The notes under the pieces are model-generated. The model did no database searches and was not told where the DNA came from. It saw nothing but the letters and a program-made list of their open reading frames with translations. From Cacajao melanocephalus (Eukaryota > Chordata > Mammalia > Primates > Pitheciidae), in NCBI GenBank assembly GCA_963573385.1, contig CAUYLG010044439.1, positions 1 to 64,000 of the forward strand: a stretch of DNA of 64,000 nucleotides. The letters are read 5' to 3'. The first letter of the stretch is position 1. The number at the start of each line of letters is the position of its first letter. This document shows positions 23,669 through 34,343 of this stretch, one piece after another. A program made the translations under genes and the position numbers.

Positions 23669-24155
23669 GGTCTGTAATTTATTAAGTGGGAAAGACAACA
23701 TGGCTAATATTCATCACTAAAATGACAAACAGAAGGAAGAAGATAAAACAGTTTTACCTCACAAAAATTAGAAAAAGAAATAGTGAAAAAAAAATCATTC
23801 CCCAGGACTTTATATGAAAGACGGGCCAGTGCAGTTAACATTCTCTTTTTTGGGCTGTACAATCATTAAAAGGCAATTAAAAATATGTAATCAGTCGGAT
23901 TTGGGAGTAAGCATATTTTTACTTCTTTAAATTTTTTACAATAAAACTAAATTTTGGACACTCAATAATTTTATTTCTACAAGCATTTTCTCAAAATATT
24001 TTCACCCAGAAGACTAAGGAGACCCAATCTTGGCTTAATTCCAAAGTTACTTTCTCTTGGTTTACAAAGAAGAAGAGTATCTTCCTTGATATCACATATT
24101 TATTAGAGCTTTCATAAAAGTTTAAATGTGTGATACAATCCATTTCTTCTTTGTT
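23669..24155. other. no gene or recognised repeat
   Basis: AT-rich spacer between the MST LTR and the L1M 3' end. No frames of note. Confidence 0.55.
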
Positions 24156-24159
24156 AGCA

Positions 24160-25326
24160 CAAAAATAAACCCTCCAAATGCATTATAAATATATACCCAA
24201 AAGCTAACACTATAAAATGTCTAGAAAAATGTATAGCAAAAAATCATTGTGACTTTCAGTTAGGCAAAAATTCTTCCTCAGACACGAAAAGCACCAGCTA
24301 TATAAGAAAAAAATGATTACCTAAACTCCAGAAAATTTTTATATTTTTCTTTTTTGAAAGATTCTATTGAGAAAATTGAAAGATGAAGCACTTGATATTG
24401 GAAGAAAATATTTTTAATACATATGTCTGACCAGGGACTTGCATCCAGAACATAAAAGCACTCATAATTCAATAAGAAAAAGCAAACAACCTCACTAACA
24501 TGTCCAAAACGTTTGAACAAAACAAAAGAAGATGTATTAATGACAAACATATTAAAAAATTATCCACATCATTAGTTATCAACACAATGAAAATTAAAAC
24601 TATAGCAAGATACCATTATATACCCATTCAAATAGCTACAATTAAAAAGACTGATATTACCAAGTCTCACTAAGTGTGAAGCTACTGAAATTCACACATT
24701 CCTGGTAGATGTATAAACTGATAATATCATTTTGGAAAACAGTGTGGCACTTTCTCATAAAGTTAACATACTTCTCATAAGACCAGCACTTCCACTTTTA
24801 GGTATTTATCCAAGAGAAATGAAAACATAGGCCCACAAAAACACTTGTATATACGTATTCCTGGCCACTTGACTTAAAATAGCAAAATCCTGACACAATC
24901 CAAAACTTCGTCAACAGAAAACGACATAAACACATCATGATTTATTCATACAATTAAATATGATTCACATTAAGAAGGAATAAACTACTGATAAGTGCAA
25001 TAACATGAATAAATCTCACTGACATTATGCTGAGCCAAGAAAGCCAGACACAAGAATATATACCATACAATTCTGTTATTACAAAACTTTAGAACTGATA
25101 AAACCAACTTATGTGATAGAAATCAGATCAATAATCTGCCTGAGGTGGGGTTGGAGAGGAATGACTTAAAAGGAACATGAGCTTTCTGGGGTGATGGAGA
25201 TACACTCTATCTTGATTTGGGAGGTAGTTGCAAGCCTGTTTTCATCTATCAAAGATCATTTAACTGTATATTTAAAATGAGTGCATCTTATGGTATATAA
25301 ATCATACTTCAATAAACTTTATTTTA
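24160..25326 (+). mobile_element. old L1 (L1M) 3' end
   Basis: ORF2 C-terminal landmarks are mutated but ordered: 'tggtagatgtataaactg', 'acttccacttttaggtattt', 'acacttgtatatacgtattc'. The 3' UTR follows ('ctttctggggtgatgg', 'tatcttgatttgggaggtag', 'aatcatacttcaataaactt'). It ends near a weak A-rich tail. The 3' UTR type suggests an L1MB/L1MC-age copy. Confidence 0.82.
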
Positions 25327-27435
25327 AAAATAGAGAGAAGTAACTATATGTACATGTGACCACTGAAAGGACCTGCAAATAGCAACAAATCAATGAGCAC
25401 ACGTAGTACCCAAAGCTTAGTGTTTAAATATAATCCTCATGTAAAGGAACCAGGAATTCTTGGGAAAATGGCTGGTTTCAGGGTTGAGGAAAACACAAAT
25501 GAACCTAGAATATCTTGTTGTGATAGAAACTCAGGAAGTATTCAAACAAATAATGGACCGTGTCAAAAAGAACAAAGAAGCCAGCTCTAAGGGACCCCTG
25601 CTGGCCAACTCTGAGAGAATCTGAGTATCAAAATGCATAAGGATCATAACAGGTTATTATTACCCATTAAACTAAACAGGGAACCTAAATAAGAAATAAA
25701 TACATTTGTAAATTGAATGTGATGAGGAAAGAGATATTTATTTAGATTTTAAAAGTATCTTTCTTCAAAATACTTTTTAAGTACAAAGGAAAAGGATGTA
25801 ATGCTGCAGTGGAGAAGCATGGCAGATACCACTTCAGTCAAATGATCAAAGTCAACGTAATTAATAATGCAATAAATTGAAACTGCCACCTAACAGGGTG
25901 TAGAGAAGACTGCATAGGTTTTGTGACTTTCCTATTAAAAATACATAACCTGAATCTATTCCTAGAGATCTTACTATATGCATCATGCCAACTTTAACTT
26001 ATAGAAATATAGCAAAAATGTCAAGTGTTTCCTTCTGGGTCAGCAGACACCCTATACATGGTACATAACATTGATAACAACTCTTCTCATTGTACCACTC
26101 ACCTCTTCCTGCCTTAGAGATCTCTCTGATCCCTCATCTTACTAAATCTATTTGCTTTTTTAATATTTTTTAGGTATACAGCACGTTTTCTAAGTAGAGC
26201 ACTTCTACTTCCTCAGCATTTGGATAAAATCAGACAGCAACATGAATATCACTTGAAGATTTTATCTGGAGACTAACCTCATATCTTTTAAAATACCAGA
26301 TCTCTGTCAAGGACAAAGCCTCTATGAGACAGTAGATTATAAACATCTGGCACCCAATGGCCAGTGATTCAGTTACTGGCTGACATTTCAACCCCTGAAC
26401 TCGTCTAGCAAATGGTATCTAAATTATAATTTCTGCTAAGGTCATAAATAAGGAGATAGGAGACAGTACCTAGAGATTCTGAAAGCATAAGCTGGTTGTC
26501 TTTTGTCATGCTTTGTATGGCACAGAAGGTTTATAGAAAACTTAGTCACCTGGAGGTCAGTGAAAAATGACAGTGGCAGCTGCAATCACTCAAGTACAGA
26601 AAGGAAAAAACGTTTCTCTGTTGGACTGCATGGTCGACTGGGCACTAGCCACTTGTGACGAGAGGAGAATTCAATTCATAACCTCACTGTGTTCCTTGGG
26701 CGACACATGCATACTTCCTGACTTCTGTAAGGGTTACTGGTAGCTCAGCTTCTCAGGCCTTTGTCCTTATTTGAGCATAACACACTAAATCCCACTTTTA
26801 ACACCACTGGTAAGAGAACATTAAATCTCCAGTCTCTGGGGCGCTCCACAAGCCTGATCTCAACCTGAAAAAGAATAGTTCTCACCTGATGGAGCAAAAA
26901 CTGTCATAGAAACAAACATACCATTTGATTGTTACACTCCAAAATGTGCTTAAGTTTTTAAACATTCCATCTCTGCTAATCTATTTTAGAAATGGAGTGA
27001 TGGAAATGAGTACCTAAAGCTAAGATGAGTCTTCTGCCACAGAGCCAAGCTAACACACTGCTTTTACAAAGGGCTAATGCTTTGTTGTAAATCTAAGAAT
27101 TCCTTGTGCCATTTTCCACTGTACATTAAATGAAATATATACCACTTAATCATTATTCATGAGGCAGAAAATTTTTATCATAATTATATTCCAATTTAGG
27201 CTCATTTCAGAGCTAGGGTAAAAAAACCCACTAAACAGAAACCCTGATACCTTCAGAACTATTGGGAAGAGAGCCCTGACTATATAATCACACTGCTTCA
27301 TTCTCTTCCATTCTGGTGAGCCTTCAAGAATGTACCTTCCATTGACCTATTCTCCTCTCCTAGTAATTATTCATATTTAACAACTGAGTGCATTATAATT
27401 AATGGCCCCTGATATACAAAGGGCCATGGAAATCT
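25327..27435. other. long single-copy-looking interval
   Basis: About 2.1 kb with no recognised repeats. A 65-residue forward frame at 25393-25590 has no recognisable motif. No CpG cluster. Confidence 0.55.
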
Positions 27436-27439
27436 ATTA

Positions 27440-28250
27440 AAAACAGGAAAATTGGTGAAATCGGGGAAAAGAAAATATAACTGGCCTAAAACACATTAAA
27501 AGTGCTAAACCTAACTGATAATTAAGGAAATAAAAATTGATGAAATTATATTATTAGAATGGCAAAAAATATATATTTAATGACAACATCCATTGATAAA
27601 GACGTGAGAAACTAGGTCGAAGGGAAGCTGATAAAGTCTCCTTAGGGAGCAATTTGGTATTATCTTTTAAAATGTAAAATGCATATTCTCTTTGACCTAG
27701 CCCTTCCATTTTCAGAAGGTTATATTATAAACTCTCATATACACACATTAGCATATATATACGTATGTTTATATGTGTATACACACATGCTAATTGCCAT
27801 TTTAATTTTTTAATTAAAAGCAACCTAAAGGCTCATTGATAAGAAATATGTTAAATATATTTATATATAGACATGTGAATATATAGACGTATATACACAT
27901 ACACATTACAATGTATTGGCATAGTCATACATTAAAAAACTGTGACATCATGAAGACACCAAAGCAAATCTAAATGGAGCTGTCTCTCAGGTAAGCCAAA
28001 ATAATAAACATATTTTGGTAAAAATTGGAGATATATATATATATATATATATATCTTATACAACTATATAAGTTTATGTAAGCATACAATGGTTTTGGAA
28101 AAATCCACAAGAAATTCTTTCTAGTGGTTTCTTCTGGCAAAGAATACAAAGAGTCCAAAATGGAAGGACAGCTTATTTTTGTCATCATGTACCATTTTGG
28201 AATACTTGAATTTTGTTCATGTGTGTGTATTACTTCTTCAATAAGAGAAA
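27440..28250 (+). mobile_element. very old L1-like 3' remnant
   Basis: Weak ordered L1 landmarks: 'aaggaaataaaaattgatga', 'cattgataaagacgtgagaa', 'gcaatttggtattatctttt', and a 'gaaattctttctagtggtttct' 3' UTR-like segment. It contains TA- and CA-rich stretches. Identification is from order and spacing, not close similarity. Confidence 0.45.
28031..28054. repeat. (AT)12 microsatellite
   Basis: Uninterrupted AT dinucleotides. Neighbouring 27720-27910 is also TA/CA alternating. Confidence 0.95.
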
Positions 28251-28870
28251 TATGTTACACGTAATATTTATTTTTCCAGGTCAAATATTTAAAAATATCA
28301 GTCACTTTCTAATCTTCTATACTCTGTTTCCCCAAGAGTAATCTCTTCTTTTTGAAAAGCAAATCAATACAAATATATCGTAAATGATTTTTAATTTTTT
28401 AAAGCCTATTGATTCTCAACGGTTACATTTTTTTATTTATGTGTTCTTTTTCTCTTGAAAAATAAAATTAACAGTAAACGAAGAACAAATATTACATAAA
28501 GTTTGTTCATTTTATTATTAAAGAAAATTGGCTTGTTTAAATAATATATCTATGTGGACATGTTCCTTGACATGTCAAGATTTGGGTTGTTTGTAGTTTG
28601 GGAATAACCTCATTAAAGTTCTGTGAATATTCTTGTATAAATTGTTTTATGAACACATGCACTACTTTTGGCACATCCCAAATATAATCAACTCAAAGCC
28701 ATCTGCATTAACTTCTCTCCATCTTACAACTTCAACTCATTTTCCTGTTCACCAAGATAACAAATTTTTTTTTTTAAAAATTCAATCCCTAGAATTGTTT
28801 TGACTTTTCTCTCTCCTTCACTTTCTGTGAAAAATGATTCTTCAAAGACTATGGTTCTCTTTCCTTTACA
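28251..28870. other. no gene or recognised repeat
   Basis: AT-rich with no frame above 60 residues. Confidence 0.55.
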
Positions 28871-28874
28871 GTTC

Positions 28875-29640
28875 ATATTGCCACATGACAGACTACTCAA
28901 AAATTAGTGGTGCAAAACAGCAACTGTTTTATTTTTCTCATAATTATGTGGGTTAGGAATTACAATTGGTTCAGTTAGGTAATTTTCACTTAGGGCCTCC
29001 AATATATTTGCAATCTAACATCAGCTCATACCTCAGTTATCTGAAGGATTAACTAGCCTTGACATCCAAGGCAACTCACTAGCAAAGCTGGCAGTTGGTG
29101 ATGGCTGATATAGTTTGGATGTTTATCATTTCCAAATCTCATGCTAAAGTGTAATCCCCCATGTTGGAGATGGCACCTGGTGGGAGGTGTTTGGGTCATG
29201 GAGGCAGACCCCTCATGGCTTGGTGCTGTCCCGGTGATAGTGAGTGAATCCACCTGAGATCTGGTTGTTTAAAAGTGTGTGGCATCTCCCCCCACCACTC
29301 TTGCTCCGGCTCTTGCCATGTGACACGCCGGCTCCCCCTTTGCCTTCTGCAATAATTGGAAGATTCCCGAGACCCTCACAAGAAGCAGATGCTGGCACCA
29401 TGCTTGTCAGCCTGCAGAACTATAGCCAATTAAGCCTCTTTTATTTATACATTTCTCAGCCTTGGATATTCCTTTCTAGCAATTCAAGAACAGCCTAATA
29501 TAGTGGCTTTCCCGAAGAACCTACATGTGTCCTCTTCAGAATGGTGGACTCGAGGTAGTAAGATTTTCTACACGGTGGCAGATTTCCTCCAGGTCAAGCA
29601 TTCCGAAAACACCGGGAGGAACCATACAGCCTTTATAAAC
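28875..29640 (+). mobile_element. older repeat (unassigned) interrupted by a MaLR LTR
   Basis: 28875-29104 has 'ccacatgacagactactcaa', 'attagtggtgcaaaacagca', 'aattatgtgggttaggaatt', and 29503-29640 has 'gaagaacctacatgtgtcct' and 'gaatggtggactcgaggta'. I recognise this layout from an old, common mammalian repeat ('tagtggcttaaaacaacaac' type), but I do not name the family. Confidence 0.45.
29106..29502 (-). mobile_element. MST/MLT1-type LTR (ERVL-MaLR), reverse strand
   Basis: Antisense LTR from 'tgatatagtttggatg' through 'ccaaatctcatgctaaag', 'taatcccccatgttggag', 'gtgggaggtgtttgggtcat', 'ccttctgcaataattggaag', 'gccaattaagcctcttttat', ending 'gaacagcctaatata'. Solo LTR. Overlapping frames on both strands (29053-29498) are LTR-derived noise. 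Confidence 0.85.
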
Positions 29641-29923
29641 CTGGCCTGAATTGCTAGCCAGTTGTTAAACGTTGATCAAAACACCACTGACTTAGTTCTT
29701 CCTGCTTTGCTTTCTATGTTCGTGTACATGTTGAAAAGCACTTTAGAAAACTATGAAGTATTTCACAAAAGTTAGAACACCATTAAAAAACATTATAGAA
29801 AAAATGGGTCTTACATCTACGACAGGATAGAGTGCTGACATACCAACTAATGTTTTGATCTCATTATATTTTTTACCTTGCATTTTCAAACAAGGTCATT
29901 AATCTTCTTGTTCTTTTATTCAG

Positions 29924-30057
29924 GGACATTTATGGAACCAAAGCCAACTTTCCTAACAACTTTCCTCCTGTATCTCATTTTCAAAAGACTAGGCTTACTG
30001 AAGATTATGCTAGAGGATGACAAGAAAAAAGCCAAGTGCCTTTTGAAGGGTAAGTAG
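29924..30057 (+). other. splice-flanked 41-codon open frame, candidate exon (unproven)
   Basis: A strong acceptor-like tract ('cttgttcttttattcag', ending at 29923) and a consensus donor ('g|gtaagt' at 30050) bracket 126 bases. One frame is open across all of it. It holds ATG at 29932 and stops at TAG 30055-30057, which lies in the intron side of the donor. The 41 residues begin Met-Glu-Pro-Lys-Pro, contain a hydrophobic stretch at residues 7-17 ('FLTTFLLYLIF'), then a Lys-rich tail. The start context is weak (T at -3, G at +4). It is not inside a recognised repeat. It could be a lncRNA exon, a small membrane peptide, or chance. Confidence 0.2.
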
Positions 30058-31227
30058 GGGAACAGAGAAGAGACAGATACTAATAGAAAAAAATCTTCCT
30101 TCTCATTCTATTAGAGGTTTCCAAGGAGGATTACTGCCAGGACTTTATAGCATATATCAGGAGTTGACAATCTACAGTCTGCAAGTTGGTACTAAGTTTT
30201 GTAAATAAAGGTTTTTTCAAAGATGACAGATTAAAGGCTTATAGCATGCCTCAGACACTTGTAAATAGTGAGACAGTACATGAATATAATCTCTGTGAGT
30301 TTTAATTAAAGAAGGAATATTGGAATCCACAAGAATTGTGAAGGACATCCAAAATCCTGGGGAAGAGAACATGAGCAAACAGCCCCGTGACAACATCTGG
30401 CTGATAAAAAGATCCTAGTGCAGGGTGGGTCCTCTCATCTCTACACCAGGCAGATTGCCAGACATTTGGAGTACCTGGTCACTAAATAAGCAGCCTGAGC
30501 CAGCCAGTCCTTCCTATACAAAGAGTGTGGTGAAGTGGGGTCCTCTTTGCTCCATACTGAGGCAATATCCAGGCATTTGGAGCCCCACTCTCTTATATTA
30601 GGAGTTTAGGCTGACCCTATCCCCATGCAGAGAACTTGGGGCCAGGGAGGTTTCCTAGTTCCATGCCTAGGCACACTGGGAACCTGGCGGCCATCCATGG
30701 GATTCTCCCTCAGCACTGGTGTTTGTGCATGCCAATCCATATTGCCCCCATCCTTTCCCTCTGGAGCTGAACAGGAAGCACAGACCACCAAGCATTCCAC
30801 ATCAGTCCATCATCTGATGCAACCGGGAGCTTCTTCTAGTAAACAAGGATCAAGTATGCACCCAGCCACACTGGTCTTATTCATAAGTGCCATCTACTAG
30901 CTTACAGGTTGAATTGAACAGCCCAATATAAAACCTGCTGATAGAAGTGCATAGGGCTATAGAAGTGAAGCCAAAAGACTCTATGCATATTCGCTACAGT
31001 TACACCCCTTAGAGAGGAGGAGAAAGGGAAAAGCAAAGGAAAAGAACAACAATATTATAAGGAAAGAAAGAAAAAGAAAAAATTTCACCCCCACAAAAAA
31101 CATTACAAAAATTAGAAACTCCAGAATCTTCAATAACAAGGAATCAGCATAAAAAAGTCTGCCACCATAAAAAATATTAATGTAGTGACACCACCAAAGG
31201 GTCACACTAGCTCTCCAACAATAGTTC

Positions 31228-32140
31228 CTAACCAAAATGGAAATTCAGAAATGACAGATAAAGAATTCAAAGCATGGATTGCAATGAAGTTTAACAAGAT
31301 CCAAGACAAGATTGGAAATCAACACAAAGAAACTTCTAAAGCAATCCAAGAAACGAGGTAAAAGATAAACATCTTTAAAAGAAATCAATCAGAGCTTCCG
31401 AAATTGAAAAACTTACTAGAGCAATTTCAAAATACAATTAAAATTTTATCAATAGACTGGACTAAGCAGAAGAAAGAATTTCAGGGTATGAAGACTAGTC
31501 TTTTAAGCTAACCAAGTTCAGACCAAAAAAAGAAAAAAGAATAATTTTAAAAATAAATAAAGTCTTCAAGAAGTATAGGATTATGTAAAGCCACCAAACC
31601 TACAAGTTATTGGCATTCCTGAGAGGGAAAGATAAAAAATAAACAACCTGAGAAACATATTTAAGGGAGTAATTCAAATAAATTTTCCTAATCTTGCTAG
31701 AGAGGTAGACACAGATACAAAAAATGCAGAGAACATGTAGGAGATACTACATAACATAAATATCACCAAGGCATATGGTCACCAGACTGTCCAAGGTCAA
31801 TGCTAAAGAAAAAAGTATTCAAGTCAGCTAGACAGAAAGATCAGATCATGTACAAAGGGAAACCATCAGGCTAACACAGGCTTCTCAGCAGAAACCTTAC
31901 TAGCCAAGAGAGATTGAGGACTTGTTTTCAACATTACTTTAGCATTACTAAAGAAAAGAAATTCCAATTAAGAATTTTATATCCCCGTAAACCAAGCTTC
32001 ATAAGTGAAGGAGAAATAAAATATTTTTCAGACAGGCAAGTTAATGGAATTTGCTAGCACTAGACCAGCCTTACAAGAGATCCTTAAGGGAGTCCTAAAC
32101 ATGAAAACAAAAGAAAAAATATCTATGACCACTAAAATAC
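31228..32140 (+). pseudogene. L1 ORF1 remnant
   Basis: ORF1 encodes the RNA-binding chaperone of the L1 ribonucleoprotein. Here the coiled-coil region ('gataaagaattcaaagcatg' at 31258), the central RNA-recognition region ('ggattatgtaaagccaccaa' at 31579, 'ttattggcattcctgagagg' at 31607) and the C-terminal region ('gccttacaagagatccttaa' at 32070) are all in order. A stop lies a few codons after the ATG, and several frameshifts follow. Confidence 0.82.
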
Positions 32141-32224
32141 ACTTAAATATATAGCCCACAGATCCTGTAAGACAACCACACAGTAGAAACTACAAAGCAA
32201 TCAGCTAACAATTTCATGATAGTA

Positions 32225-33225
32225 TCAAAACTGTCAAGGGTCTAAATGCCCCTACTTAAATGGCATAAGTAAGTTGGTTAAAGAAGCAAGACCCAACTGT
32301 GTGCTATCTTGAAGAGACCCATCTCACAAGTAATGATACCCAAAGGATCAAAGTAAAGAGTTGGAAAAAGATGTATCATGCAAAAGGAAAATGAAAAAGA
32401 GTATTCTGAAACACTATTCTGGACATCGGCCTTGAAAAAAAAAATGTATGGCTAAGTTCTCAAAAGCAATCACAACAAAAATAAAAATCGACAAATGGAA
32501 CCTAATTAAACTAAAGAGCTTCTGCACAGCAAAAGAAACAAGCAGTGGGGTAAACAAACATCCCACAGAATGCGAGAAGATATTTTCAAGCTCTGTGTCT
32601 AACAAAGGTCTAATATCCAAAATCTATATGGAACTTAAGCAATTCAACAAGAAAAAAGCAAATAACCACGTTAAAAAGTGGGCAAAATACGTGGACAGAC
32701 ATTTCTCAAAGGAAGATACAGAAGCAGCCAACAAACATATGAAAAAATGCTAAACATAGATAAACATCAGACATGCAAATCAAAACCACAATGAGATAGC
32801 ATCTCACACAGGTCAGAATGGTTGTTATTAAAAAGTCAAAAAACAACAGGTGCTGGCAAAGTTGAAGAGAATAGAAAACACCTATATATTATTGGTTGAA
32901 ATGTAAATTAGTTCAGCCACTGTGAGAGTACTTTAGAGATTTCTCAAAGACCCTAAGACAAAAGTACCATTTGACCCAGCAATCTCACTACTGAGTATAT
33001 ATCCAAAAGAAAAATAAGTTGTTCTACCAAAAAGACACAAGTACTCATATGTTTATTACAGCCCTACTCACAATAGTAAAGATAGGGACTCAACATGGAA
33101 TACTACTCAGCCATATAAAGGAATGAAAACGTGTTATTTGCAGCAACATTGTTGCAGCTGAAGGCCGTTATCATAAGCAAATTAATGCAGAAACAGAAAA
33201 CCAAATACTACATGTCCTCACTTAT
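32225..33225 (+). pseudogene. L1 ORF2 remnant: N-terminal tip joined to C-terminal region
   Basis: 32225-32412 matches the start of the endonuclease domain ('agaagcaagacccaactgtg', 'agacccatctcacaagtaat'). From about 32413 the sequence is the C-terminal segment ('aaactaaagagcttctgcac', 'tttgacccagcaatctcact'). A 101-residue open stretch survives at 32448-32753. The endonuclease body and the whole reverse transcriptase are missing. Confidence 0.85.
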
Positions 33226-33577
33226 AAGTGGGAGGTAAATATTGGGTACTTATGGACATAAAGATGGCAACAGTAAACACTGGGGACAAACAGAGACAGG
33301 AAGAAGGAGGCAAGGTTCGAAAAAGTCACCATTTGATACCATGCTCACTACCTGGGTGACAGAATCAACCATAACCTAAACCTAAGCATCATGCAATATA
33401 GCCATGTAACAAGCCTGTGCATGGACCTTCTGAATCTAAAATAAAACTTGAAGTTATTTTTAAAATTATAAACCCAAACCAAATAAAAAATTTTTAAATA
33501 TATATTTTTGGAACAGGGCCAATTCTATTCTTTAAGATATTATATATGACTGCTTTTGAGCTAAGGTAGCAGAGCTT

Positions 33578-33653
33578 ACTAGCTGTGGCATATTTACTAG
33601 CTGTGGCATATTTACTTACTAGCTGTGGCATATTTACTAGCTGTGGCATATCT
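33578..33653 (+). repeat. 18-bp minisatellite, 4 copies
   Basis: 'actagctgtggcatattt' starts at 33578, 33596, 33618 and 33636. A 4-base insert separates copies 2 and 3, and the last copy ends in 'atct'. It lies at the broken end of the split MER-type element. Confidence 0.95.
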
Positions 33654-34009
33654 ACAAAGTTTTACCTGTGCTCTATGTGAATGGCACCATCTAGAGCTGG
33701 GTACTACAAAACTTCCACAGTCGAGCAACAGCCCAAAAACTACAGATTCCTGGCAAAAATTATCATCTCTACTGAGGCAGGAAAGTGACTTCAAATGACA
33801 TGTGAGGTTCAGTGGGGGCTATATTAGTAGGACTGTAACAGGATACATTTTAGAAGAGGATAAAATCAAAGCTGCAAATATAAATTGAACATGTCAAGAA
33901 TTTTATGTAATTCAATAACTGAGGGAATCCGTTCAAATGAAGATTTGACTTTCAGAGATTTACAGCTTCTATCTCATGAAAAAACACCAGAGTTAAACAG
34001 TTAAAGAGG
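33654..34009. other. no gene or recognised repeat
   Basis: Short single-copy-looking stretch between the minisatellite and the THE1 LTR. Confidence 0.55.
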
Positions 34010-34343
34010 TGTATTAGTTCATTTTCACACTGCTGATAAAGACATACCTGAGACTGGGTAATTTATAAAGAAAAAGAGGTTTAATGGATTCACAGCTCCA
34101 CATGGCTGGGGAGGCTTCACAATTATGGCAGAAGGTGAAAGGCACGTCTTACATGGCAGCAGACAAGAGAGAATCAGAATCAAGTGAAAAGAAAAACCCC
34201 TTATAAAACCATCAGATCTCATGAGACTTATTCACTATCACAAGAACAGTATGGGGTAAACGGCTGCCATGATTCAGTTATGGGAATTATGAGAGCTACA
34301 ATTCAAGATGAGATTTGGGTGGGGACATAGCCAAACCATATCA
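34010..34343 (+). mobile_element. THE1-type solo LTR (ERVL-MaLR)
   Basis: Begins 'tgtattagttcattttcaca' and ends 'gccaaaccatatca', with 'tgagactgggtaatttataa', 'cttcacaattatggcagaag', 'ccatcagatctcatgagact' and 'gagatttgggtggggacata' between. The 5 bases on each side (agagg / agggg) are consistent with a decayed target duplication. Length near 334 fits THE1. Confidence 0.9.

Larger units (their letters stand above)
30223..33490 (+). mobile_element. L1 with intact layout but about 2.9 kb of ORF2 missing
   Basis: 5' UTR at 30223-31227 ('gaggacatccaaaatcctgg'-type landmarks, unlike the younger L1 5' UTR at 17349), an ORF1 remnant at 31228-32140, the first part of ORF2 at 32225-32412, then a jump into the ORF2 C-terminal region, a 3' UTR ('atggacataaagatggcaac', 'tgtaacaagcctgtgcatgg') and a weak A/T-rich tail by 33490. 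The total of 3.27 kb compares with about 6 kb for a full L1. The subfamily is probably L1PB/L1MA. Confidence 0.85.
30155..33575 (+). mobile_element. old hAT/MER-type DNA element split by an L1
   Basis: 30160-30220 ('aggagttgacaatctacagt', 'tttgtaaataaaggtttttt') and 33510-33575 ('ggaacagggccaattctatt', 'tatgactgcttttgagctaa', 'ggtagcagagc') are consecutive parts of one known human repeat that I recognise by its 'tgtaaataaagttttattgg' centre. The L1 at 30223-33490 sits precisely at that centre. The family name is left open. Confidence 0.6.

Noticed and set aside
27720..27910. TA/CA-rich inverted repeat as a possible functional hairpin
   Set aside because: The 8-base arms ('attagcat' / 'atgctaat') are within alternating TA/CA low-complexity DNA, where such pairs are common by chance.
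34010..34343. Possible full endogenous retrovirus next to the THE1 LTR
   Set aside because: Only one LTR is seen, flanked by similar 5-base sites, and no gag, pol or primer-binding site is recognisable. A solo LTR is the simpler reading.
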